64,000 nucleotides of DNA from NCBI RefSeq assembly GCF_001418345.1, contig NZ_LIPW01000006.1, forward strand, positions 43,140 to 107,139, read 5' to 3'. The position numbers and the translations under genes are program-made. Position 1 is the first letter of the stretch. The number at the start of each line of letters is the position of its first letter. The notes under the pieces were generated by a model. It did no database searches. It worked only from the letters and a program-made list of their open reading frames with translations, and was not told the origin of the DNA. This document shows positions 57,101 through 64,000 of the stretch, piece after piece. The stretch is from Pseudidiomarina woesei. Lineage in GTDB: Bacteria; Pseudomonadota; Gammaproteobacteria; Enterobacterales; Alteromonadaceae.

Positions 57101-59986
57101 ATGACGACTACTACGCTGAAGCAGTTAGAAAATCACGGTGAATTCATTGCGCGCCACATTGGCCCAAGCGCAGACGAAGCAGCAGCTATGCTGGCTGAAC
57201 TGGGTGTAAACTCACTTGAAGAGCTTACCCAAGACACCGTACCTGGCGCTATTCGCCGCGAACCGTTCTTGTCTATTGGCGCGCCAATGACCGAGCGTGA
57301 CGCGTTGGCTCGTTTAAAAGCCATTGCCAGCAAAAACAAAGTTTATAAGTCATTTATCGGGTTAGGTTATTACGACACCCTAGTACCAAACGTTATTTTG
57401 CGTAACGTGTTGGAAAACCCAGGTTGGTACACCGCTTACACGCCTTATCAGCCAGAAATTGCCCAAGGCCGTTTGGAAGCCATTTTGAACTTCCAACAAA
57501 TGACCATGGACTTAACCGGTTTAGAGCTTGCGAGCGCTTCTTTGTTAGACGAGGCCACTGCAGCAGCCGAAGCTATGGCTATGTCAAAGCGCGTGAGCAA
57601 GAGCAAGTCAAACACCTATTACGTGGCTGACAATGTGTACCCACAAACCATCGACGTGGTGAAAACCCGTGCCGAGCAGTTTGGTTTTGAGGTCATTGTT
57701 GGGCCAGCACGCGAAGCGGACAACCACGACGTATTCGGTGCGTTGTTGCAATACCCAGACCGTAACGGCGAAATTCACAACATTGAAAAGCTGATTGCTG
57801 ACATTCAAGCCAACAAAGGTATTGTTGCCGTCGCGGCCGATATTATGAGCTTGGTGTTGTTGAAGTCGCCTGGCGAAATGGGCGCCGACATGGTATTCGG
57901 CTCAGCCCAGCGCTTTGGCGTACCTATGGGCTACGGTGGTCCACACGCCGCATTCTTTGCTACCCGTGACAAATACAAGCGCTCGCTGCCAGGCCGTATT
58001 ATTGGTGTGTCTAAAGACACCCGCGGCAACCAAGCATTGCGTATGGCCATGCAAACGCGCGAGCAACACATTCGCCGCGAAAAAGCCAACTCAAACATCT
58101 GTACCGCGCAGGTATTACTGGCCAACATGGCCTCGTTCTACGCGGTATATCACGGCCCACAAGGCCTAAAAACGATTGCCTCGCGCATTAACCGCTTAAC
58201 CGACATAGTGGCGTTAGGCTTAAAAGAAAAAGGCGTGAAGCTGGTAAACAGCCATTGGTTTGACACCTTAACCTTTAAACTTGAAGGTAATACTGACGAC
58301 GTTCTAGCTCGCGCTGACAACGCTGAAATTAACTTACGTGTAGACGGCAACGGCCAGTTTGGCGTGAGTTTAGACGAAGCCAAAACTCGCCATGACGTTG
58401 ACGCCTTATTCGCCGTGCTGTTTGGCGATGAGCACGGTTTAGAAGTTGATGTATTAGACTCACGCGCAGCTTCTGGCGACGTAGAATCTATTCCAGCTGC
58501 ACTGCGCCGCGAAAGCGCAATTTTAGAGCACCCAGTGTTCAACAGCTACCACTCTGAAACCGAAATGCTGCGCTACATTAAGCAGTTAGAAAACAAAGAC
58601 TTGTCGTTGAACCACAGCATGATCTCACTGGGTTCGTGCACCATGAAGCTCAACGCTACCGCAGAAATGATTCCGGTAACTTGGCCAGAGTTCGGCCAGT
58701 TGCACCCATTCTGCCCAGTCGACCAAGCGCAAGGCTACGCAGAATTGCTCAGCACCTTGTCAGAGTGGTTAGTGGATATTACCGGTTACGACGTGATGTC
58801 GATGCAACCAAACTCAGGCGCACAAGGCGAGTACGCCGGCTTGTTGGCGATTCAGAAGTACCATCAAAGCCGTGGCGATGCGCACCGCAACATCTGCTTA
58901 ATTCCAAGCTCTGCACACGGCACCAACCCAGCTTCAGCGCAAATGATGAGCATGAACGTGGTGGTGGTTGACTGTGACAAGAACGGTAACGTTGATTTGG
59001 CCGACCTAAAAGTCAAAGCCGCCGAAGCGGGCGACAACTTGTCGTGCATTATGGTGACTTATCCGTCAACCCACGGTGTGTACGAAGAAGGCATTAAAGA
59101 AATTTGTGACATTGTGCACGCGCACGGCGGCCAAGTATACCTAGACGGTGCCAACATGAACGCGCAAGTAGGCGTCACCTCGCCAGGTTACATTGGCGCA
59201 GACGTATCGCACCTGAACTTGCACAAAACCTTCTGTATTCCACACGGTGGCGGCGGCCCGGGCATGGGCCCAATTGGCGTGAAGCAACACTTAGCGCCAT
59301 TCTTGCCAAACCACAGCGTGATAAAAATTGAAGGCACAGGCGCCGACAACGGTGCGGTATCAGCAGCACCATTTGGTAGCGCGAGCATTCTGCCAATTTC
59401 GTGGATGTACATTGTCATGATGGGTTCACGCGGCCTGCGCGAAGCAACTGAAGTAGCGATTATGAACGCGAACTACATTGCGAAGCACTTAAGCAAGCAC
59501 TACCCAATTTTGTACAAAGGCCGTAACGACCGCGTTGCGCACGAGTGCATTATTGACCTGCGCCCATTAAAAGACGCCTGTGGCGTGACCGAAATGGACG
59601 TGGCAAAACGCTTACAAGACTACGGCTTCCACAGCCCAACCATGAGCTTCCCAGTAGCGGGCACCTTAATGGTTGAGCCGACCGAGTCTGAGTCAAAAGC
59701 TGAACTAGACCGCTTTATTGAAGCCATGATCAGCATTCGTGAAGAAGCCAAACGCGTTGAAGCGGGTGAGTGGCCAGAAGACAACAACCCACTGCACAAC
59801 GCGCCACATACCTTGGCCGACATTGTTGACGCCAACTGGGAACGCCCATACAGCCGCGAACTTGCCGCATACCCTGTGGCCGCCGTGAAGGTGAACAAGT
59901 TCTGGCCAAGCGTGAACCGCATTGACGACGTCTACGGCGACCGTAACTTGATGTGTAGCTGCCCAGCGGTGGATACGTATCGTTAA
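57101..59986 (+). CDS. gcvP: Glycine dehydrogenase (decarboxylating), P protein
   Basis: 961 residues, single-chain form. PLP-dependent decarboxylation of glycine onto GcvH. The N-terminal half starts [12 protein letters not shown]; the C-terminal half carries the PLP lysine in [21 protein letters not shown] and the glycine-rich loop before it. [10 protein letters not shown] and [12 protein letters not shown] are typical. It closes gcvTHP; a strong terminator follows. Confidence 0.97.
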   Translation: MTTTTLKQLENHGEFIARHIGPSADEAAAMLAELGVNSLEELTQDTVPGAIRREPFLSIGAPMTERDALARLKAIASKNKVYKSFIGLGYYDTLVPNVILRNVLENPGWYTAYTPYQPEIAQGRLEAILNFQQMTMDLTGLELASASLLDEATAAAEAMAMSKRVSKSKSNTYYVADNVYPQTIDVVKTRAEQFGFEVIVGPAREADNHDVFGALLQYPDRNGEIHNIEKLIADIQANKGIVAVAADIMSLVLLKSPGEMGADMVFGSAQRFGVPMGYGGPHAAFFATRDKYKRSLPGRIIGVSKDTRGNQALRMAMQTREQHIRREKANSNICTAQVLLANMASFYAVYHGPQGLKTIASRINRLTDIVALGLKEKGVKLVNSHWFDTLTFKLEGNTDDVLARADNAEINLRVDGNGQFGVSLDEAKTRHDVDALFAVLFGDEHGLEVDVLDSRAASGDVESIPAALRRESAILEHPVFNSYHSETEMLRYIKQLENKDLSLNHSMISLGSCTMKLNATAEMIPVTWPEFGQLHPFCPVDQAQGYAELLSTLSEWLVDITGYDVMSMQPNSGAQGEYAGLLAIQKYHQSRGDAHRNICLIPSSAHGTNPASAQMMSMNVVVVDCDKNGNVDLADLKVKAAEAGDNLSCIMVTYPSTHGVYEEGIKEICDIVHAHGGQVYLDGANMNAQVGVTSPGYIGADVSHLNLHKTFCIPHGGGGPGMGPIGVKQHLAPFLPNHSVIKIEGTGADNGAVSAAPFGSASILPISWMYIVMMGSRGLREATEVAIMNANYIAKHLSKHYPILYKGRNDRVAHECIIDLRPLKDACGVTEMDVAKRLQDYGFHSPTMSFPVAGTLMVEPTESESKAELDRFIEAMISIREEAKRVEAGEWPEDNNPLHNAPHTLADIVDANWERPYSRELAAYPVAAVKVNKFWPSVNRIDDVYGDRNLMCSCPAVDTYR

Positions 59987-60006
59987 TTGGTTGTGCTGTG
60001 ATGAGG

Positions 60007-60036
60007 AAGGCGAGCTTTTTAGCTCGCCTTTTTTTT
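60007..60036 (+). terminator. Rho-independent terminator after gcvP
   Basis: Perfect 10-bp stem AAGGCGAGCT / AGCTCGCCTT with TTTT loop, followed by T6. Marks the end of the core-genome block. Confidence 0.93.
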
Positions 60037-60146
60037 GTATCAGTCAGCACTTATATTTGCGACGTGAGTAAAAAGGAAATAGATTATACTCAAATATTCG
60101 ATGAGGTTATGATGCGACGCTCACGAAAGAAAAGAGGTTGAGCTTT

Positions 60147-60398
60147 ATGAAAACCAAGAGTTTTGACGAAAAATTCGATGCTAATAAAGAAGATATTACC
60201 GACGACTTGGATCTTTCTACCGCACGGCGAGTAAATCAGGAATCTAAGCGCATTAATGTCGACTTCCCGCTGTGGATTGTCGAGTCTTTAGATCAGGAAG
60301 CTGCCCGTATTGGCGTGACGCGGCAATCACTCATTAAAGTTTGGTTGGCAGAACGGCTGAGCCTTGAACAGACGAATCAGCGGGACGCTGGTTGTTAA
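60147..60398 (+). CDS. Ribbon-helix-helix (CopG/BrnA-like) antitoxin, apparently orphan
   Basis: 83 residues from the ATG at 60147, which has a GAGG site (the frame is open from 60138). The C-terminal half, KRINVDFPLWIVESLDQEAARIG then VTRQSLIKVWLAERL, is a ribbon-helix-helix DNA-binding fold as in CopG-type antitoxins that follow BrnT- or RelE-like toxins. Such genes normally have a toxin gene just upstream; here only 100 bp with a 25-codon frame (60064-60141) separates it from the gcvP terminator, so no toxin is present. Probably a remnant of a toxin-antitoxin locus, or a stand-alone regulator. Confidence 0.75.
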   Translation: MKTKSFDEKFDANKEDITDDLDLSTARRVNQESKRINVDFPLWIVESLDQEAARIGVTRQSLIKVWLAERLSLEQTNQRDAGC

Positions 60399-60439
60399 TC
60401 GGCGCTCAAATCAAAATAGGATCTCTTGATTGCTTCCGT

Positions 60440-60638
60440 TAAGAGCGAGGAACGGACCATCGGGCTTTTTGCTTAATTTAACTAGTGACTCACTTTTCTA
60501 TCATTAATAACGAAGGGTGACACCAATTAGGCTCATAACACTTAAACTCTGCAATATTTTACGTTTTGTTGATTTGCTTATTTAAGTCCTTTATTCTCAG
60601 TCACATAATGAAAAATATAATATTTGTATATTGTTCGC
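60440..60638 (+). repeat. Diverged direct repeat, copy A (upstream of the helicase module)
   Basis: Collinear with 63728-63925. Shared blocks at matching offsets: TAAGAGCGA (60440), CGGACC, AACTAGTGACT (60480), GTTTTGTT (60563), TTTAAGTC (60581), ACATAA (60603) and ATATTGT.CGC (60628). The 60399-60684 gap holds no gene I can support; it contains this repeat and the inverted repeat at 60612. Confidence 0.75.
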
Positions 60639-60665
60639 ACGCACAATATACAAATATTATATTTT
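60612..60665. repeat. Perfect 23-bp AT-rich inverted repeat
   Basis: Left arm 60612-60634 (AAAATATAATATTTG...), loop TCGCACGC (60635-60642), right arm 60643-60665, all 23 pairs matching. It lies immediately before the AGGAGG ribosome site of the membrane-protein gene. It could be an operator, a 5'-UTR hairpin or an element end. Confidence 0.85.
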
Positions 60666-60684
60666 CCTAGAGTCAGGAGGATAC

Positions 60685-61275
60685 TTGGAAGCTTGTAATA
60701 CATGGCAGTGCATTAACAGTTTCGCGCCCTGGCTATCTGCTGTTGGTATGATCGTCATTTCAGGTATTGCACTTTGGCTGTCAGTACGAGATAGGTTTCT
60801 TCGTCTTGGCGCAAGCTATAGTGGCGGCTTTATTCCAAGCAGCGACCCTATGAAACTAGATACTTATGTTTATGTGCTGGACTTTGTGAATATAGGTGCC
60901 AGAGACGTACAGATAGTAAACTTCGAGTGGCATTGGAAACATGTACCGTTATTCAAAAGGCAGCGTACATTTTTATCCCCCTATCTGGATGAGCGCGTAG
61001 TAAAGTATTGCTCTAAATTTCCAATGCGACTAACTGATGGGGAGTCCGCAACACTTTTCTTTCCTGCTGATTTTATAGAAAAGCTTGATGCGCCTGAAAA
61101 CTTTCTCTTCCCAACCAGTAGAATAAAGGCCTTTTTCAGGATTTTTACTTCCGAGATTTACTTGTGTACGAGCGTTGGTAAGAAAGTAAAAGCAGATATG
61201 AAATCAGGCATGCGTCGGGAAATATGGCGCAGATACAAAAAATATAACAAAGCAATTCACGCGACAAGCGCGTGA
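60685..61275 (+). CDS. Single-helix membrane protein of unknown function, next to an SF1 helicase
   Basis: 196 residues from a TTG at 60685 with a strong AGGAGG four bases upstream. The frame is open further up (to 60631), but that would start inside a hairpin. One membrane helix (about residues 12-33, APWLSAVGMIVISGIALWLSV) is followed by a soluble domain with a beta-rich middle (YVYVLDFVNIGARDVQIVNFEW) and a basic C-terminus (RREIWRRYKKYNKA). No known family recognised. AT-rich, with AGA/AGG arginine codons unlike the core genes, suggesting transfer. Probably co-transcribed with the helicase gene 45 bp downstream. Confidence 0.65.
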   Translation: MEACNTWQCINSFAPWLSAVGMIVISGIALWLSVRDRFLRLGASYSGGFIPSSDPMKLDTYVYVLDFVNIGARDVQIVNFEWHWKHVPLFKRQRTFLSPYLDERVVKYCSKFPMRLTDGESATLFFPADFIEKLDAPENFLFPTSRIKAFFRIFTSEIYLCTSVGKKVKADMKSGMRREIWRRYKKYNKAIHATSA

Positions 61276-61320
61276 TTGCGGCATAAGCTGTCTTGTGACA
61301 ACCGGGAGAGGACTAGGTGC

Positions 61321-63366
61321 ATGAACTATAAAACTGAGCTAAAGGGTGATTTCGAAACCTTTCAGAAGCATCCGGATACGCCGATCTTCCATCGCCTCAA
61401 GTTCGACAGCACCAGCATCTATCTAACGCAAAGTGCATTCCACACTCTATTGGTTGCAAAGAACCAAAACGAGCATTATAGAATTTTTTCTTGGGATGAT
61501 TGGCGAGCAAAACCATTGCTCGGGTGCGAACTCGGGCATGCTAGCCCTAATTTAGGCTTCGTATGCTTAATAGGACGATACACGCCAACCACCGATGACT
61601 TGACAGATGTTCAGTACGAGTCTGAGGAGGGAAAGGCATACTTTGAATCAGCAAAAGAGGCATTCGATCAGGCCTCCCCAAGGAAAGACAAGAAGAAGCG
61701 CTTGATAGATCCACGCGATATTATGCGGATGGAGGAAATCATCCCAACCGGTGTACAAGGACGAGCAATTTACGGTGAAGGAAACTACATCATTGACGGG
61801 CCGGCCGGCTCTGGAAAATCCACGACGGTGCTTCAAAAAATCAAGCTTCTTCAGAAAAACAGTGGGATCGCATCCGACAGAATAGCGGTCTTAACAAAGA
61901 GCCAAAACGCGCGGAAAGAATTTGAGAGTTTGCTCTGTAAGATTGAAGCAAAAAGAGTGAAGGTTTCGGTCGTAGAAGATTTCCTTCGCGCAGCGACGGG
62001 ACTGGAAGTTGATGCGTTAGATGACAACTACAGATCAGCTTGGAAATTGGCCGTGAACCGCGCTCGAAGGATTTCAATGATTCAAGAAGATCTTCGCCGA
62101 ATTAGATCCAACAATCTGCGTGAGATTGGTGGCGACGACAACGAGGCGTTATCTGCATTTCGATCAGACGAGGTAGCGCTATCCTTGTTTCGTGAGTATG
62201 TTTCACGCAGGTCGGAACTTTGTGCTTACCTTCTAAGCTCATCCGATGAATCGCGCACGAGGCGGCTTAAGATTCAAGCTGACGTTGCTGAATTTAAGAT
62301 GAAATACAGGTCCAAGTTGATTCGTGAGGGGACAAGAAGAACAAGGCCAGCGATTGCCACAAAAGATGGCGAATTAAGCTTAATTGACGAAGCAAAGCTT
62401 CGCGAGGCCACCTTCAAGTACAAGGAGAAGCTAGAAGGTGAGCTGGAAAAATTCAACAAAGACCGTAGCAAGAAAGCATCCGACAAGGCAGATGCGATCC
62501 GTGACATAGTGGTATCTTTGCGAAATCAAGTTACTTCAAAGAAGTTCGCTGCGGGTATCTTTAATGGCCATTTGCCTCAATTTCTATTTCAACTACAAAC
62601 GAAGAAGCTTCTAGGGGGCGACCAACCATTTCATACGCTGATCGTTGATGAGGCACAGGATGTTCCATTGTCAAAACTTCGGGTTCTTTGGCTGCTGTCG
62701 GAAAATTTGATCTTAACCGGCGATGAAGTGCAGAGAGAGAACCCTGATGGGATTGGAAAGTGGTCAAATTTAGGGGATTTGAAAAAGGCCTTTATTAAGG
62801 ATGAGAAACTAAACATCTTCGAACTTAATCACAATTTTCGGCAAACACTTGAACTCGGCGAGTTCAGCTATGCGTTTCGGCAATCCGTCCTCGGCCGCCC
62901 GATCGGCGACATAAGTGATGAATATTTCGAGAATCAGAGGGGCTTCAGAAAAGCGCAGCTGGCCCGCGTTTCTGATGGTATTGCGTTTTGCAGCTTGGTT
63001 AAACAAAAAATTTCCCTTATCAAATCGGAATTTTCTGATTTTTTTCCTCTGGTCATCTTTTATGAGAATAAGGTAAGCCTTGATCGGATGATAGGGGCAC
63101 TGGAAAGCGGAGGTGTAGATTGGTCTATGGATGGAACTGAAGATGCCTCAGTTATGTTCGTTTGCGTATCGGATATTGCTGGGCGCACGTTCCCTACCGT
63201 GCTTTCGCCTCTGACAAATAATACACCTTCCAACTCACTTTATGTCATGATCAGTAGGGCAAAGTATGATCTTTGCTTGTTTTGCGGCGAAAAGGTCAGC
63301 GTGAACGATCAAGTTGAGAAATTGCTCAGTGCTGGCTATCTGGTGTCCTATCAAGCAGACAGCTAA
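61321..63366 (+). CDS. Superfamily 1 (UvrD/Rep-like) helicase or ATPase with novel N-terminal domain
   Basis: 681 residues from the ATG at 61321, which has GAGAGGA upstream. SF1A motifs in order: Walker A IIDGPAGSGKST (158-168), motif II LIVDEAQDVP (440-449), motif III LILTGDEVQ (463-471), motif IV-like LNHNFRQT (502-509) and motif VI YVMISRAKYDLCLF (641-654). Residues 1-140 have no domain I recognise. Residues 240-410 form a charged, largely helical insert where UvrD-type proteins have the 1B domain. Frequent AGA/AGG codons suggest foreign origin. It could be a defence or DNA-repair helicase; GajB-like and RecD-like roles are possible but unproven. Confidence 0.8.
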   Translation: MNYKTELKGDFETFQKHPDTPIFHRLKFDSTSIYLTQSAFHTLLVAKNQNEHYRIFSWDDWRAKPLLGCELGHASPNLGFVCLIGRYTPTTDDLTDVQYESEEGKAYFESAKEAFDQASPRKDKKKRLIDPRDIMRMEEIIPTGVQGRAIYGEGNYIIDGPAGSGKSTTVLQKIKLLQKNSGIASDRIAVLTKSQNARKEFESLLCKIEAKRVKVSVVEDFLRAATGLEVDALDDNYRSAWKLAVNRARRISMIQEDLRRIRSNNLREIGGDDNEALSAFRSDEVALSLFREYVSRRSELCAYLLSSSDESRTRRLKIQADVAEFKMKYRSKLIREGTRRTRPAIATKDGELSLIDEAKLREATFKYKEKLEGELEKFNKDRSKKASDKADAIRDIVVSLRNQVTSKKFAAGIFNGHLPQFLFQLQTKKLLGGDQPFHTLIVDEAQDVPLSKLRVLWLLSENLILTGDEVQRENPDGIGKWSNLGDLKKAFIKDEKLNIFELNHNFRQTLELGEFSYAFRQSVLGRPIGDISDEYFENQRGFRKAQLARVSDGIAFCSLVKQKISLIKSEFSDFFPLVIFYENKVSLDRMIGALESGGVDWSMDGTEDASVMFVCVSDIAGRTFPTVLSPLTNNTPSNSLYVMISRAKYDLCLFCGEKVSVNDQVEKLLSAGYLVSYQADS

Positions 63367-63385
63367 CAAATCGCTGCAGCTGACG
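63361..63385 (+). other. Integron attC-like half-site
   Basis: CTAACAAATCGCTGCAGC then TGACG, overlapping the helicase stop codon, closely resembles the left half of integron attC sites (CTAACAA..CG......GACG). I found no matching GTTRRRY right half, so it may be a relic or coincidence. Confidence 0.35.
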
Positions 63386-63400
63386 TTTAAGGAGGCTTGG

Positions 63401-63580
63401 ATGAGTGGTGGAGGTTCGAGTTATTCCATGCTTGTTCTGTTCTCAGTTGTCTATCTTATGTTGGTGGTTTTGTCGTATGTAAAAAATCGCATGCCAACAA
63501 CATTGCGCTCAGACCATGGTCCTGAGAGGGGGGATTACACTGCCATCGAAACGAGCACCGAAGTGCTTGTTGACGCTTGA
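63401..63580 (+). CDS. Small membrane protein, 59 residues
   Basis: ATG at 63401 with an ideal AGGAGG five bases upstream. One membrane helix (about residues 8-27, SMLVLFSVVYLMLVVLSYV) after a Gly/Ser start, then a polar tail (RSDHGPERGDYTAIETSTEV). No family recognised. It starts 34 bp after the helicase stop, so it may be the third gene of the same unit. The tail may be truncated by the IS-like sequence that follows. Confidence 0.6.
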   Translation: MSGGGSSYSMLVLFSVVYLMLVVLSYVKNRMPTTLRSDHGPERGDYTAIETSTEVLVDA

Positions 63581-63590
63581 ATGCAGCAAT

Positions 63591-63662
63591 GGATCAATTA
63601 ACTACCGTTGTTTTGCACAAAATAGACTTTAAAGGTGGATCAGTTTTCAACCGTTGTTGACA
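63591..63662 (+). mobile_element. Possible IS21-family terminus remnant
   Basis: Two direct repeats of GGATCA.TT..C.ACCGTTGTT type (63591-63617 and 63637-63662); the second reads GGATCAGTTTTCAACCGTTG and ends TTGACA. IS21-family ends carry such repeated GGATCA...TTGACA boxes. No istA or istB is present, so at most one end survives. Confidence 0.35.
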
Positions 63663-63727
63663 CGTTAAAGCACCGGTTGATTGATAATACGTCAACGTCT
63701 GCTACTGGCACTAATTTGATAGTCAAC

Positions 63728-63925
63728 TAAGAGCGAACAGCGGACCTTTTGACTTTCAGGTTACTGCAACTAGTGACTAGCCGTCGCGTTATTAGTAAGT
63801 GATGGTGTCGCCAGCGATGTACGGCACATTCACTTCGGCGATATTGCGTGTTTTGTTATTGTGTTGTGTGTTTAAGTCGTTTACTGTCAATGACATAACA
63901 AAAATAAAGGTTGGATATTGTGCGC
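63728..63925 (+). repeat. Diverged direct repeat, copy B (downstream of the helicase module)
   Basis: Matches 60440-60638 block by block: TAAGAGCGA (63728), CGGACC, AACTAGTGACT (63768, the same 40-bp offset as in copy A), GTTTTGTT (63850), TTTAAGTC (63871), ACATAA (63893) and ATATTGTGCGC (63915). From 63581 to the window end (64000) I see no gene: only the IS21-like repeats, this copy and about 75 bp of unassigned sequence. Confidence 0.75.
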
Positions 63926-64000
63926 TCGGTAGAGCGTAACTGAGCATGCTCAAATTGCCTTTGCTAACTCGGATTCTTTCAAGTTAGGAATGCCTGCTTG

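Noticed and set aside
60064..60141. 25-codon frame from a GTG, ending in MMRRSRKKRG, just before the antitoxin
   Set aside because: Too short, no ribosome site and no resemblance to BrnT or RelE toxins; I could not support it as a gene or a pseudogene.
1..64000. CRISPR arrays, tRNA or rRNA genes
   Set aside because: I saw no regularly spaced repeats of CRISPR type and no cloverleaf or rRNA signature in the intergenic regions.

Overview
The window is a 64 kb stretch of a Gram-negative gammaproteobacterial chromosome. Gene content points to the Alteromonadales, and my best guess is the Idiomarinaceae. The grounds are close resemblance of housekeeping proteins to E. coli ones (PurL, GuaAB, YbdG, AsnC), Oar-type TonB-dependent receptors, a TonB2-type energy-transduction operon, greatly enlarged PstC and PstA, and gammaproteobacterial synteny blocks (srmB/trmN6, mltF-purL-tadA, zapA-6S RNA-ygfA, pepP-ubiH-ubiI-gcvTHP). 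The genus is inferred from style only.

Layout: 1-7.4 kb holds the 3' part of thiI, a VanZ-like gene, srmB, trmN6, an M49-like peptidase, rdgC and an orphan sensor kinase. 7.5-8.8 kb is a YbdG-type mechanosensitive channel. 8.8-15 kb is a six-gene TonB2-like operon (DUF3450, TtpC-like, ExbB, ExbD, TonB, TPR), then a porin. 15-26.5 kb carries an AEC transporter, xseA, guaBA, mltF, a tiny basic ORF, purL and tadA. 26.6-45.2 kb is dominated by phosphate: two large TonB-dependent receptors, a lipoprotein of the endonuclease/exonuclease/phosphatase fold, phoBR, pstS, an inserted asnC/asnA pair, and pstCAB-phoU. 45.2-50 kb has serA, rpiA, ygfA, an amidohydrolase, a GTAG-headed REP pair, 6S RNA and zapA. 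50-60 kb has ygfB, pepP, ubiH, ubiI, a LysR regulator and gcvTHP.

The strongest unifying signal is a set of Pho-box-like arrays: 7-bp CTGTCAT-type units repeated every 11 bp. They lie upstream of the TonB operon, the porin, both TonB-dependent receptors, phoB, pstS and pstC. I infer one phosphate-starvation regulon in which PhoBR switches on outer-membrane entry (porin, receptors), a dedicated TonB energiser, a surface or periplasmic phosphatase/nuclease-like enzyme, and Pst uptake.

The last 4 kb (60.1-64 kb) looks foreign. It holds an orphan ribbon-helix-helix antitoxin, then a three-gene module: a one-helix membrane protein, a divergent superfamily 1 helicase/ATPase, and a 59-residue membrane protein. 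The module is bracketed by two diverged, collinear ~190-bp direct repeats. It also carries a perfect 23-bp AT-rich inverted repeat, an attC-like half-site and an IS21-like terminus. This is the best candidate for an undescribed, possibly defensive, mobile module. No tRNA, rRNA or CRISPR array was seen.
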